The notes under the pieces are model-generated. The model had not been told where the DNA came from and did no database searches. It saw nothing but the letters and a program-made list of their open reading frames with translations. Position numbers and translations under genes: made by a program. 64,000 nucleotides of DNA from Ahaetulla prasina (Eukaryota > Chordata > Lepidosauria > Squamata > Colubridae), in assembly GCF_028640845.1 (NCBI RefSeq), contig NC_080542.1, positions 64,493,064 through 64,557,063 on the forward strand. The letters are read 5' to 3'. Below, piece after piece: positions 44,355-54,325 of the stretch. How positions within the stretch are numbered: the stretch's first letter is position 1; each line of letters opens with the position of its first letter.

Positions 44355-44415
<61 letters not shown>
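44355..44415. repeat. (GATA)n microsatellite, left block
   Basis: About 15 GATA units, ended by the MITE at 44418. Confidence 0.95.
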
Positions 44416-44417
<2 letters not shown>

Positions 44418-44918
44418 CTGTATTTTTTGGAGTATAAGACGCACTGGAGTATAAGATGCAGCTTAGTTTTTGGTGAGGAAAATAGGGGAAAAATCTGCCT
44501 ACCAGGTATTCATCTGGCTAGTGTCCTTAGACTGGTCAGCTTCAGCACATTAGTTCATTGGTTTTTATCCCCTGCTTGGTGATAAAAAAACAGCTTCTAA
44601 AGCACAACTGATTTTTGGAGAAAGAAGCAATGAGAAAAGCTGGCAAACACGGAGATCGCTTCACTCATTAGCGCCTTGTTAGGGCTGAAAAAAACTTCAC
44701 AGCTGAGAGTTGGAGGGAGCAGGCAAAGCAAGGAAGATCACTTCACTAAAAAAGCTTCTAAAGCACAGCTGAGAGTTAGAAGTAGATCGCTTCACTCACT
44801 AGCTGAAAAAAAGTCTCCTTAGGGCTGAAAAAAAGCTGCATTCAGAGTATAAGACACACCCAAATTTTCAGCCTCTTTTAGACGGGAAAAAGTGTGTCTT
44901 ATACTCCAAAAAATACAG
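44418..44918. mobile_element. TA-flanked MITE, CTGTATTTTTTGGAGTATAAG family
   Basis: Inverted termini CTGTATTTTTTGGAGTATAA and TTATACTCCAAAAAATACAG; TA at 44416-44417 and 44919-44920. Internal repeats of AAAGCACAGCTGAGAGTT and GATCGCTTCACTCA (near 44650, 44700, 44780) show internal duplication. No transposase. It lies within a GATA/GTAG array. Confidence 0.88.
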
Positions 44919-44920
44919 TA

Positions 44921-44962
44921 GGTAGGTAGGTAGGTAGGTAGGTAGGTAGGTAGGTAGGTAAG

Positions 44963-45028
<66 letters not shown>
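44921..45028. repeat. (GTAG)n then (GATA)n microsatellite, right block
   Basis: About ten GTAG units (44921-44962) followed by about sixteen GATA units. Continues the array on the other side of the MITE. GATA repeats are the Bkm repeat first described in snakes and are enriched on the W chromosome. Confidence 0.95.
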
Positions 45029-45029
<1 letters not shown>

Positions 45030-45067
45030 GCAAGCTGCATTATATTGGGATGGAACTTTTAAAGATA

Positions 45068-45200
45068 ATTTCTCAACCTTGGTATTTTTTAAAGACATTT
45101 GGATCTCAACTCCCAGAATTCTCCTGCTATCCATTACATGATAACTGGGAAGTTCTCGGAGTTGAGGTCCACGTGTCTTAAGGGTGTCAAGGTTGAGAAA
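45068..45200. mobile_element. Palindromic hAT-like MITE, decayed
   Basis: TTTCTCAACCTTGG...CTCAACTCCCAGAATTCT on the left is mirrored by GTTCTCGGAGTTGAGGTCC...CAAGGTTGAGAAA on the right. Same design as 61973-62080. Confidence 0.7.
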
Positions 45201-47576
45201 AGTTGTCCTAAAGCCCTAAACATTAATTAGTTTCAGAAGCCCTCTGGTTCACACATTAGTGACTCGTGTAGTCTATAGTGTATAGTGTATTTCTGATTCT
45301 TTTTACAATACTTTTTATTTACAAATAAATGTAACCATAACTTTATTATTATTATTTTCTCTTTCACATTTTTCTTTAAAATTGCTATTTTGATTTTCAA
45401 CTCTTAAAAACTTCAAATAAATTAGAGTTATTCTAATGGCTGTAACAATCTTTCTTATTTTTATTCAAATCATTAATTTTATTATCCTTTAAGCCCTTTT
45501 CTATAATAAGATACACAGACTCCAATGGATTGGGTTTCTTATTCTGTTAATTCATTCATTTCTTACATTCCAAAGAACATCAGTAACTGAACATGTGAAA
45601 ATTTATTCTGAACAGTATTTAAATGTTTGTGCTGATAAAGTTGTCTGTAAAATTTATCTGCCATAATATCTCATTACATTTTTATATGATAAATGCCCAC
45701 ATAGGTTACATGAAACATATAGGTTACATGTTACATGAAAAGCTTTTTAAAGCTTTATTGAATGAACTAGAAGTAGCTTTAAAATGCAATGGTCATACAA
45801 CAAAGCTAAGGTCTCACTAAATATTTAAGTGTATCCTTTTGAAAATAAAACATGATAAGCAGACATTCTGATTATTATCTCCAGAAGTTAGAAAAGAGCC
45901 ACACATTTTTATTTTTACCAGGAAGGAACTCCAACTGGGATCACATAGTACAAGTGGCAGCAACATAGTTGGCAGAAAACACAGTGAGTTAGCTCCACTT
46001 ATGCTAGCTGCATTTATTTCCCACAAAATCAATAGAGTTTAAGTCACAATTAACTATTCATATTGATCAAACTCTACATTTTCTAAATTAGACTATAACC
46101 GAGGCAAGACTAAGATCAGAGTAAATCATTATTATTCAGTAACCAAGATATAAGAGCCTCAAAATTGAAATTCATCATGTCTTTTTCACTCATTCATGCA
46201 TGTTGAAATATACCTCTGGCTGTCAACAACTTTACCACTTGCAAATATATTCATACCATTTTGACCTTTTTTAGCATCATTTTCTTTTTTCTTTTTCTAA
46301 AAAAGTTTAATCCTATTAGCTAAGTAAAGGCATATTATTTTCTTGATACTGTCATAATGTGGTTAAGGATTGCCATAAATCAATTAGAATGAATGACTCC
46401 TATTGAAAGCACCATATACAAGCACAAGTTGCTGACACCGAAGATAACAATCTTGTTCACTAGTTTCCGTCTCTGTATTTGTTACTTTGTGTTGGTTTTG
46501 GGATGAAATAAGCCCCAAAATCTCAGCCATAAATAAATAAACAAATTAGCAATAAATAAAATGAATATTTGAATAATTTTATGAAACTATCCTTTGAGTC
46601 CTTGGGCATCTTGAGCCAAATAAAAGGACATCCAATAAAGATCAAATCTCTGTTACAGTTGATATAATTTCTTTCTCTTTTCCCTCCCTCTCCCCTGTTG
46701 TAATGATAAAAATGCATAATACGAGTAATACTCTAATTTTAAAAATTGTTTTAATGCTTTGCTGCAAAGTTATTTTTCCTATATATTAATATATTTATCT
46801 GATTTGCTGAATATTAACTGGGTGATATTTGTGGAAAGATTATTCAGAAATATGATTATTAGAGACAATTAATAAATGATGTCATTATACTTTACCCAAG
46901 CATGTCCAAACCATGAAATAAAGTAGGAAAATGTGATGGTATCACATCATTTATTTTGTTTTATTGCAGTTTACTAGGAAGATAAAGAGACATGGGATTG
47001 TTATTGTGACAGAGTCTTGCCAAAATGCCTAGTTTCAATTTAATTTCCTTTGAGATCCCAGTCTTAATATTTATCAACTTCTATTTAAAATATTAAGAAG
47101 TCATTTTCTCAGGACTTCAAAGGTCTATAATGAATTGTGTCTCTTGGCTGCATAATTCATGAGTGTGATTGATAATAAAATCTTCAGCAAGAAAACAGAT
47201 TTGAATGCAATTTTAACCTGATATGCAAACAAGAATAAAAAAGAAATAGTGATATGGCAAATCAAGTTCTCTCTTACTATAGAGATCAAGAGCTTTGGTT
47301 TCCTTTTTCTGATATGTTAATTCCTTGTTATGGAGATATTCCTTGGTATATTTTTAAAACTGATCCTGTTAAAAATATTATTTAAATATTTATTCATTAG
47401 ATTGGTTAACAATTATTGTTCAACCCCTTGTAAAATAATTCTTTTCATATTTGTATTAATAATTTCTAGTTATTGTTTAGCAACTTTCTGCAGAAATAAG
47501 TTTAATAATAATTTGGTAAGTGTCCAGTATCATAGGGTCTGCAATAAATTAACAGGGGTTAACATCATTTTAAATG
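45201..47576. other. AT-rich DNA, no gene seen
   Basis: 2.4 kb without an assigned repeat. Several frames of 60-100 codons (for example 47330-47629, hydrophobic) have AT-driven composition and no motif. Confidence 0.4.
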
Positions 47577-47800
47577 AGCGGTGTGGTGGCCTACAGTTGA
47601 AGCTGTTCACCTCCAACTTGGAAGGTTGAGAGTTCAATCCTAGGTAGTGGCAGATATTTCCCTCCGAGAGTGCAAATAAAAATATCTGCTGTGAACTCCA
47701 TGTAGCATCAGGAAGTGCAACCAGCCAGTAAATGCTCAGCTCCACCCAGTTGCCTTGACTCTATCTCGAATTAAGGGATTATAAAGTCATAAAAAGAGAG
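47577..47800 (+). mobile_element. tRNA-derived SINE
   Basis: GCGGTGTGGTGGCCTACAGT (A box region) and GAGAGTTCAATCCTAGG (B box at about 47629-47641), then a body with GGCAGATATTTCCCTCCGAG, ATGCTCAGCTCCACCCAGT and an end GGGATTATAAAGTCATAAAA. Pol III box spacing is right. I do not know a family name. Confidence 0.75.
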
Positions 47801-48010
47801 TAGTGGAATATTTTTAAATTTTTAGGGAAATAGAGAGATTTGTATTTGGGTCTAACAGTTTGGGTCTAGAAGTGCCAAATAAATACTGAGAGTGCACTGT
47901 GCAATGAGAAAGTTTGGGAACTTCTCCAATAATTATAGGGTTCGTCCTTGATATTACAGATAGAGGGAAGAGATTAGCAGGCATGGGGAAATAAAGTTTT
48001 ACCTCTAGAA

Positions 48011-48600
48011 CAGGGGTGTCAAACTCAATTTCATTGAGGGTCGCATCAGGAGTATGGTTGACTTCAGGAGGCTGGGGGAGGGTGTGGCCAGGGTGTGCAT
48101 GGCTTTGGTAGGTTTAGCCATGAGGGGCATGGCCAGCTCCCACTGCCTACTGTGCTTGTTCCCCTTGGCCAGGTTTCTCATGGTGTGTTCAAGAGGGCAA
48201 AGGGTGTGGATCAATGGGAGGTCCACTCACTCTCCTTGTGAGGAGACCCGGCTTTAGGAACCAAAGGAACCAAAGGAACCTCAGAGATAGGATGGGAGAC
48301 CAACCAGGAGAGGTCAGGAGGGGGGACATGGGTATGGCAAAAGCAGCAGGGCTGCTGGTGGCCAAGTGCTAAGGCAGGATTTACCTTAGACTCTCACTCC
48401 CTCTCATTATAATCTACTTCCTTCCTGTTTCCCCTTTTCTTCTTTTGCTTCCCTCTTCATTCTCCTTTCTTTTTTCTTTTTTCTTTCTTCCCCTCTTTCC
48501 TTCCTTTTTCTTCCTTGCTCGCTTTCCTCTTTCCTTCTTTTTCTTTGTCTTTCCTGTCCCTTCTTGGGTGCTCAAATGCAAAAGGGGAAACATTTCTCAA
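48011..48600 (+). mobile_element. hAT-like element, left part only
   Basis: CAGGGGTGTCAAACTCAATT start, with the same layout as 40627 (GGCATGGCCAGCTC, AAGTGCTAAGGCAGGA, C/T-rich tract, GGGGAAACATTTCTC). The pyrimidine tract is impure here and has not become a microsatellite. The right terminus is missing. Confidence 0.75.
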
Positions 48601-50020
48601 TGCCTCCACACCTTGTGATCAAATGCCACTTTTCCTAGTAGTTTTTGGCCACTTAAAAGACTGAAAAGCAACCAGGCTCAGTTTATCCCATGCTTGCATT
48701 TCATGAGGGCATCCACAGTACAGGAAAACTATCAAAACGATGGTTCTGATAGTTGATCAGAGCTCCTCTGTGTTTTATGTGCAACAGCTTTAGCTTACCT
48801 TTAAGAACAGATGTAAGTTAGCTACTTTTCTAATAATACATAATCCTTAAAAGGGCTCTCCTGCCATGGTCTAGTTCAGACTGGAAATATAGCAAAGGAA
48901 ATTATTTTTCCCCACTTGCTTTGTCCCATTTTTCTCACTGGAAATAGCTATTTGCAGCACACAAGGAGGAAATACTTTCCTAAGTGTTTACAATTCAAGA
49001 ATACCAAAGTGCACACGAGGCAATACAGGATGGGGAAGATCATGGGAAGCCTAGTGATAAAACAGGCCCTCAATGCCTCCCCAACTGATACCTCATACTT
49101 CTCCCTCCCTTCCTGCCACAAGGTCTCGCTTACCTTGCAAACATCAGTCTCCTCTCTGCTTGTGTTTCTTTGCCTTTGAAGAGGGGAGAGGAGAGTTGGC
49201 TTGGAAAAGCTTTTTGTGCCAAGAATGGAAGTTTCTGGGTCCTATAATTGTGCAGGTTCAGGTACTCTCCTCTTTTGCAGAGAGTCAGGGAAACTTTCAC
49301 TTGGTGCAAAAAGAGTTTGCTGGTCTCCTGCTTCTTCCTTCCATAAATTCCTTAATAAAACCTCATTGTCCTATAGAGTTTGCATGCAAATGGGGTTTCT
49401 GTATGCACATGGGGCACTTGGAGAGATCTTCGAAGGCAAGCCCACTGCTGCACCTCCGCTTTCTTCACCTCGGATGCAGTCGGGTTACCCAAGCTGGCCA
49501 CTCCCACCACAGCAAGACAGACAGAGGGAGGGAGGGAGAGGGAGAGAGAGGGAGGGGAGGGAGAGAGGGAGAGAGGGAGAGAAATCCATGCTTCAGCCAT
49601 GGCACCCAAGCTGCTGGCAGTGGTGGGGGAGGCAGGAGCCACCATGATTCCCTTCTCCCCAACCACCCAACCCCACCTGACCTAGTTACTGCCTGGTGAG
49701 CTGGCTGGCACAAAGCCTTGCCGTTCTGTTTGTTGTCCAAGTGGCAGCAGGCTCTGAAGGACAGGGTCTCATTCCTGACTCGACATGGTGAATCTGGCAG
49801 CTTGATGCAGCTATGGCCCCACAGTGCTTTCTCACTTAGTTGAAAGCTTTTTTTAGCCTTCAAACAGTAAGGCCGACCGTGGAAATGGAATTGGCCAGGC
49901 GCAGGAACCAACACTGTTCGTGGCCCTGGTGCACTTCTCGCTTGCGTGTGCCAGCCTTACTGTTTGCAAGCAGTGCACCAGGACCACGGATGGCATTGGT
50001 TCCTTCATTAACCTGCTTTC
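48601..50020. other. Unassigned, moderately GC-rich
   Basis: A purine tract (GAGGGAGGGAGG, GAGAGGGAGAG) at 49515-49582 and several overlapping frames of 100-208 codons on both strands (49073-49699 longest). The long frames include the purine tract (GREREG-type repeats), have no known domain and no splice or promoter context, so I do not call a gene. TTAATAAAACCTCATTG near 49352 could be an old LTR polyadenylation region. Confidence 0.4.
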
Positions 50021-50023
50021 CAG

Positions 50024-50096
50024 CTCCATTCTCCATCACTGCGTGTAGGGCAACGAAAGTAGTCTGTGGGACTACAGTAAAAAAAATAGTTCAACT

Positions 50097-50156
<60 letters not shown>

Positions 50157-50246
50157 TCATGAGGTTGGAAGGTCTGTACTATTTTTTTTACCGTAGCCTC
50201 ACAGATTACTTTAGTTGCCCTGCACGCAGCAATGGAGAACTGGGCC
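50024..50246. repeat. Inverted repeat around an (AC)n array
   Basis: Left arm 50024-50099 and right arm 50162-50246 are diverged reverse complements (CATCACTGCGTGTAGGGCAA against TTGCCCTGCACGCAGCAATG; AGTAAAAAAAATAGT against ACTATTTTTTTTACCGT). About 26 AC units lie between them (50100-50152). Possibly two opposed copies of an unnamed element whose ends meet at the microsatellite. Confidence 0.8.
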
Positions 50247-50692
50247 TGTGCACGTGTATGCATGCTGGGATGGTGTGGGCTGGGCCAAAATGATGTGGGC
50301 TGGACCCTTACAGTTTCCAGGATGGCCATGCAGGCTGGGTCTGGCCTCACTGCCTATCCCTAATCCTAACCCCCGCTCTAGAATCTGGCTCTTCAATTCC
50401 ACAAAACTAGTGGTGTAGAGTCACCGAATACTGGCAAATGTCACAGAAACAAACCTTAAGTTTCAAACTGAATATTAATAATTTACCTAAAGTGTGACAA
50501 TTCGTAAATTATCATAAAATAACATTGTAATAAATTCTCACTCATATCAAATTGGGTATGCAATGAAGAAAAAAAATCACAAAATTTCATTAAGCAATTC
50601 TAACAACTGCTTTAGAAATAATGTTTGACGGTATATCTATGAATATATTTTGTACAATTAATGTGCCTCAAATTTACAAATTTAATCCAAAC

Positions 50693-50748
50693 TGTATGTA
50701 TGTATGTATGTATGTATGTATGTATGTATGTATGTATGTATGTATGCA
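50693..50748. repeat. (TATG)n microsatellite
   Basis: About 13 TATG units, giving a spurious MYVC-repeat frame. Confidence 0.95.
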
Positions 50749-50799
50749 TGGGTGTTTGGGTGTTTGGCTGTATGGCTGATATAAGTCAGAGTCCAGTCA

Positions 50800-51060
50800 C
50801 CCAAAGTCACCTTAAAGGAAATAAGCAGCATATCACCTTTAAAGACCTTCATGGCATGGTTCCAGGTTTCTTGGTCTCACCCCACTGGGATTGGCCCATA
50901 ACACTCGTGCTGGCAAAGGAGGCATGCTGCAGGTCCCGTCAGCCTGATTATTTCGGCTGGCAGGGTCCTTGAGGGGGACCTTCTCTGATGTTGTTCCTGC
51001 TCTCTGGAATATCTTGCCCCATGACTTTTTGATTTTTTAAAAACTGGTACTTGTAACATA
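50800..51060 (+). mobile_element. L2 LINE C-terminal relic
   Basis: Frame reads FKDLHGMVPGFL, then (separately) PLRGTFSDVVPALWNILPH, the C-terminal block of L2 ORF2 (compare FKALHGIGPGYL at 38490-39805). 5' truncated, no tail seen. Confidence 0.7.
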
Positions 51061-51800
51061 GAAAAAATAAGCAATATTAATGGGTTGTACACTGCAGAAA
51101 GCTACACAAAAATAAAAAAATAATAATCCCTAGAAAGTGTAGTTTCCAAATAGACTAATCAAAAAGAAAGAAAAGGCTGAACAATTGATTTCCATAGCTA
51201 TAGTTAATATTATAAACTCTGAAAGCTTGACAATGATAAAGTCAGTTCAATCTCCTGCATATTTCTTTCTTTTCCCCCCTCCTCTTCATCCAGGCTTTGA
51301 ATAAGAACTAAGTAAATGAATTAAACATGGCTGCAGGGAAAGATTTCATCCCCCCAGCCCTGAAGAGTTCCAGGATGAAGGGTTAAGAAGCAAGCAAATT
51401 TATATATTTGAAATGGATTTTTATTTCACGTAACATTCATCTCTGAATCAACAAACTAGATCAATTAAAGTATTTAAAATAATAAAGAATTTAAATGTGT
51501 GTTCCTTGTATGAGAAGCAGCTAAGGAAAATTTAATCCTCACTACATAATTTTTCTAAAGCTTTTTAAACAACTTTAAACACTTGATTGATAATTTAGAA
51601 TCTTCAGAAACAATTCAGATATAAATATATCTGAATATATTTTATGGATGGCTAAAATATATCCATTCATATATAAATATATCTGAATCACTAAAATGGC
51701 AGTTGTAAAGCAATGATTATAAGCAATAGGAAAATGAGAAGATGTGAAAATACTGAATTTATGCACCTCTAACAAAAGAATAAGAATACCCATTTGTTAT
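51061..51800. other. AT-rich DNA, no gene seen
   Basis: Contains ATATAAATATATCTGAAT duplicated near 51622 and 51672. No repeat family recognised. Confidence 0.35.
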
Positions 51801-51808
51801 CTGCAAAT

Positions 51809-52155
51809 CAGAGGTGGGTTTCAGCAGGTTCTGACCAGTTCTGGAAAACCGATAGTGGAAATTTTGAGTAGTTTGGAGAACCTGTAGTAAAATTCTGACT
51901 GGCCCCACCCCCATCTATTCTCTGCCTCCCAGGTCCCAGCTGATTGGGAAGAAATGGGATTTTGTAGGAACCTTCTCCTGGGGTGGGGTGGGAATGGAGA
52001 TTTTATAGTATCCTTCCCCTGGAATGGGGTGGGAATGGAGATTTTACAGTATCCTTCCCCTGCTACGCCCACCAAGCTACACTCACCAAGCCATGCCATG
52101 CCCACCAAGCCACACCCACAGAACCAGTAGTAAAAAAATTTGAAACCTACCACTG
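51809..52155. mobile_element. hAT-like MITE, 347 bp
   Basis: Termini CAGAGGTGGGTTTCAGCAGG and TTTGAAACCTACCACTG. Flanks CTGCAAAT (51801-51808) and CTGCAGAT (52156-52163) match at 7 of 8 positions. An internal tandem duplication of about 45 bp (GGGGTGGGAATGGAGATTTT, 51985 and 52025). CCCACCAAGCCACACCC repeats near the right end. No coding capacity. Confidence 0.9.
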
Positions 52156-52163
52156 CTGCAGAT

Positions 52164-53325
52164 ATGTTTGCATTCATACACAGAGGTTTTGGAATTCTGT
52201 GTACCTATGGGTAAATTAATTAAATATCTGTTAAGATTACCTTATCTAATCCTCAAAAATATAAGGAATCATTAGTTTGCAGAAAAGAATTAAGGATTTT
52301 TGAATCTCTTAGTTTTAATCTACTGGTTATCTGGATTTTGCAATCCAGATGTAATAAACTTAGTCATATCAGAGAACAAAGCTGACATTTGCTTTTCCAA
52401 CTAATTTCCATAAGATATTAATTTTGTGTAGATGCCCCACTGAATGTGTGATGCACTTCAAAATGAATACTTGAAAACTCCATTAGGCTTCACTGCTATC
52501 AAGTGAGACTTGGCGATCTTATGAGGTGTTAATCATTTAAATAAATAAAATTACATTTTAATGTAATTACATACCATCTGATGATATCAGAGCTGTCCAG
52601 GAATTCACAGAAGTTAAACTACACTCTCTGCTGAATCTCTTGTTATAACCATGGTTCACAAACATATAGCGTATATATTGCCTTCTTCTGGAAAATCTAC
52701 AGACTGGAAATTCTCTTCCACAAAGTTTCCTTAATAAACTCAGGAAACTTTGTGGAAAAGGAGAATTTTACTATGTCAGACTATAAGTCCTTAAAAAGAT
52801 CAGCTTTTTCATGAAATTTTTAAAAGTTATTAATTTAAAGATGTATAGGACAATTTCCTGCAGCATTTTGTCTGAAATTTGAAAGTTTTATCTTCTAATA
52901 AAGAGATACTATCCCTGAAAAAAATTCAGTTATGTCAAACAAAATCATTATAGTTATTTCTTAATTCCCAGCTATAACATCCTGCTATTTCTTTGTACAC
53001 AGATAAATAAAAAGTCTAATCCTACTTTGCCTGTAAGTATGGGTTGGGCTGTGCTGTATCAGTAACAAAGCATTTAAACTACAATAAAACAGGGATGAAT
53101 AGATGAATGAATATAATAGAAAGTATCAGAAAGAGAAAATCTGACAATTTTTCATAGCAAACTTCTAATAAAACATTTTTTCTAAGATTCCATTTCCTAG
53201 GATACCAAAACAATAAAAAGGGTTGTTGCTGAATTTCTAAGGTATGGAGAAAATTGCTGAATTTCTGAGTTATGGAGTGCAGGACATGAGAAGTAGCAAG
53301 GCAGATTGAGAACAAATTCTAAAAT
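52164..53325. other. AT-rich DNA with one hairpin
   Basis: 52708-52769 is a near-perfect hairpin (see below). The rest has no recognised feature. Confidence 0.4.
52708..52769. repeat. Hairpin, arms about 25 bp
   Basis: Left arm AAATTCTCTTCCACAAAGTT, continuing TCC; right arm GGAAACTTTGTGGAAAAGGA, continuing GAATTT. Loop about 12 bases. Could be a stem formed by a short snap-back duplication. Confidence 0.75.
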
Positions 53326-53649
53326 AGGGGTGTCAAACTCAAGGCCCATGGGCCAAATCCAGCCCATGGGGTGCTGAGATCTGCTTCGTGAGACTGGCCT
53401 GGAAATAGCAAAGGACTGGCCGGCGATGCCTCTGCTAGTGAAAACAGGGCGCGGGAGGCCCATGCACAACCCTTTGCACCTGTTTTGGCCAGCAGAGTAC
53501 TGCAGGTGGCTGTCTAGGCTGAAAATGGAGCACCGGGGTGTGTGTGCCCCTCATGCCCCATTTTTGCTGGCAGAGTGATGCAAGAGGCATTCATCCTGTC
53601 TGCGGTCAGTCCCATCTCTGACTTGAAGAGACCCAGTTTAACATCCCTG
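53326..53649 (-). mobile_element. hAT-like element, internally deleted
   Basis: TAGGGGTGTCAAACTCAAGG start (mutated first base) and TAACATCCCTG end. The left end corresponds to the right end of the 40627 copy, so it is reversed. Lacks the pyrimidine tract. Flanks ATTCTAAAA and TTGTAGAAG are similar. Confidence 0.75.
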
Positions 53650-53993
53650 TTGTAGAAGGACAGCATCAGCTTTCTTTTGGTTGACCTCTCAAAATCATAT
53701 GATATGATCAGACAGGTGTGCAGTTGTTTTTAAAATGGTGCAGATTCCTCATATGGCTTTATCTATATAATGTTTTCATAGACTGAGAAAAAGATATGGA
53801 TGAAAATTTGGGATTTTTTCTCCAAGAATTTTAAATTTAACTACTTTGTCTGCCAAATCCAGAAAAACAAAAGAGGCATACAAGGACCCATACTTCTTAT
53901 ATGCTATTGCTTGCTTGTTTGCTTGTTTGTTTTACTTAAATATATTGACTGTACAATTCCAGTGTATGGCCAATCAAAGTCATGCTCTATATC
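53650..53993. other. Unassigned DNA
   Basis: No recognised feature apart from a TTGCTTGTTTGCTTGTTTG run near 53910. Confidence 0.3.
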
Positions 53994-54325
53994 CATGATG
54001 GTGAACCTATGGCACACATGCCAGAGGTGACACACAGAGCCCTCTCTGTGGGATGTGCACCATCACCAGCTGCTCTTCTGGTTTCAGGTGCGCACATGTG
54101 CATCACCCAGCTAGTCTTCTTGCATGCCGGAAACTCGAAGACCAGCTGCACTCCGGCATGCACGAAGACCATGGTCATGGCCAGCATGCATGCGCGTGCT
54201 GGAAACCCAAAGACCAGCTGGCCAGCACGCGCATGCACACTGGGCTGCTCGTGTTCGGGTTTCCGGTGCTCTGGCGCGCACATTCCAGTTTGGGCACTTG
54301 TTGCCACAAAGGTTTGCCATCACTG
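53994..54325. mobile_element. hAT-like MITE, GATGGTGAACCTATGGC family
   Basis: Termini CATGATGGTGAACCTATGGC and GGTTTGCCATCACTG. GC-rich interior with many GCACGCG and CATGCGCG palindromes. Flanks CTCTATAT and TTCTAAAT agree at 6 of 8 positions. Overlapping frames of 70-126 codons on both strands come from the GC-rich palindromic interior and are not genes. Confidence 0.82.

Noticed and set aside
44819..45134. Frames with repeated SIYLSIYL
   Set aside because: Antisense translation of the GATA/GTAG array.
49073..49699. 208-codon frame and its overlapping frames on both strands
   Set aside because: No domain, purine-tract-encoded GRE repeats in the middle, similar-length frames on the other strand, and no splice or promoter signal.
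50661..50972. 103-codon frame with MYVC repeats
   Set aside because: It joins a TATG microsatellite to an L2 relic by chance; only the L2 part is meaningful.
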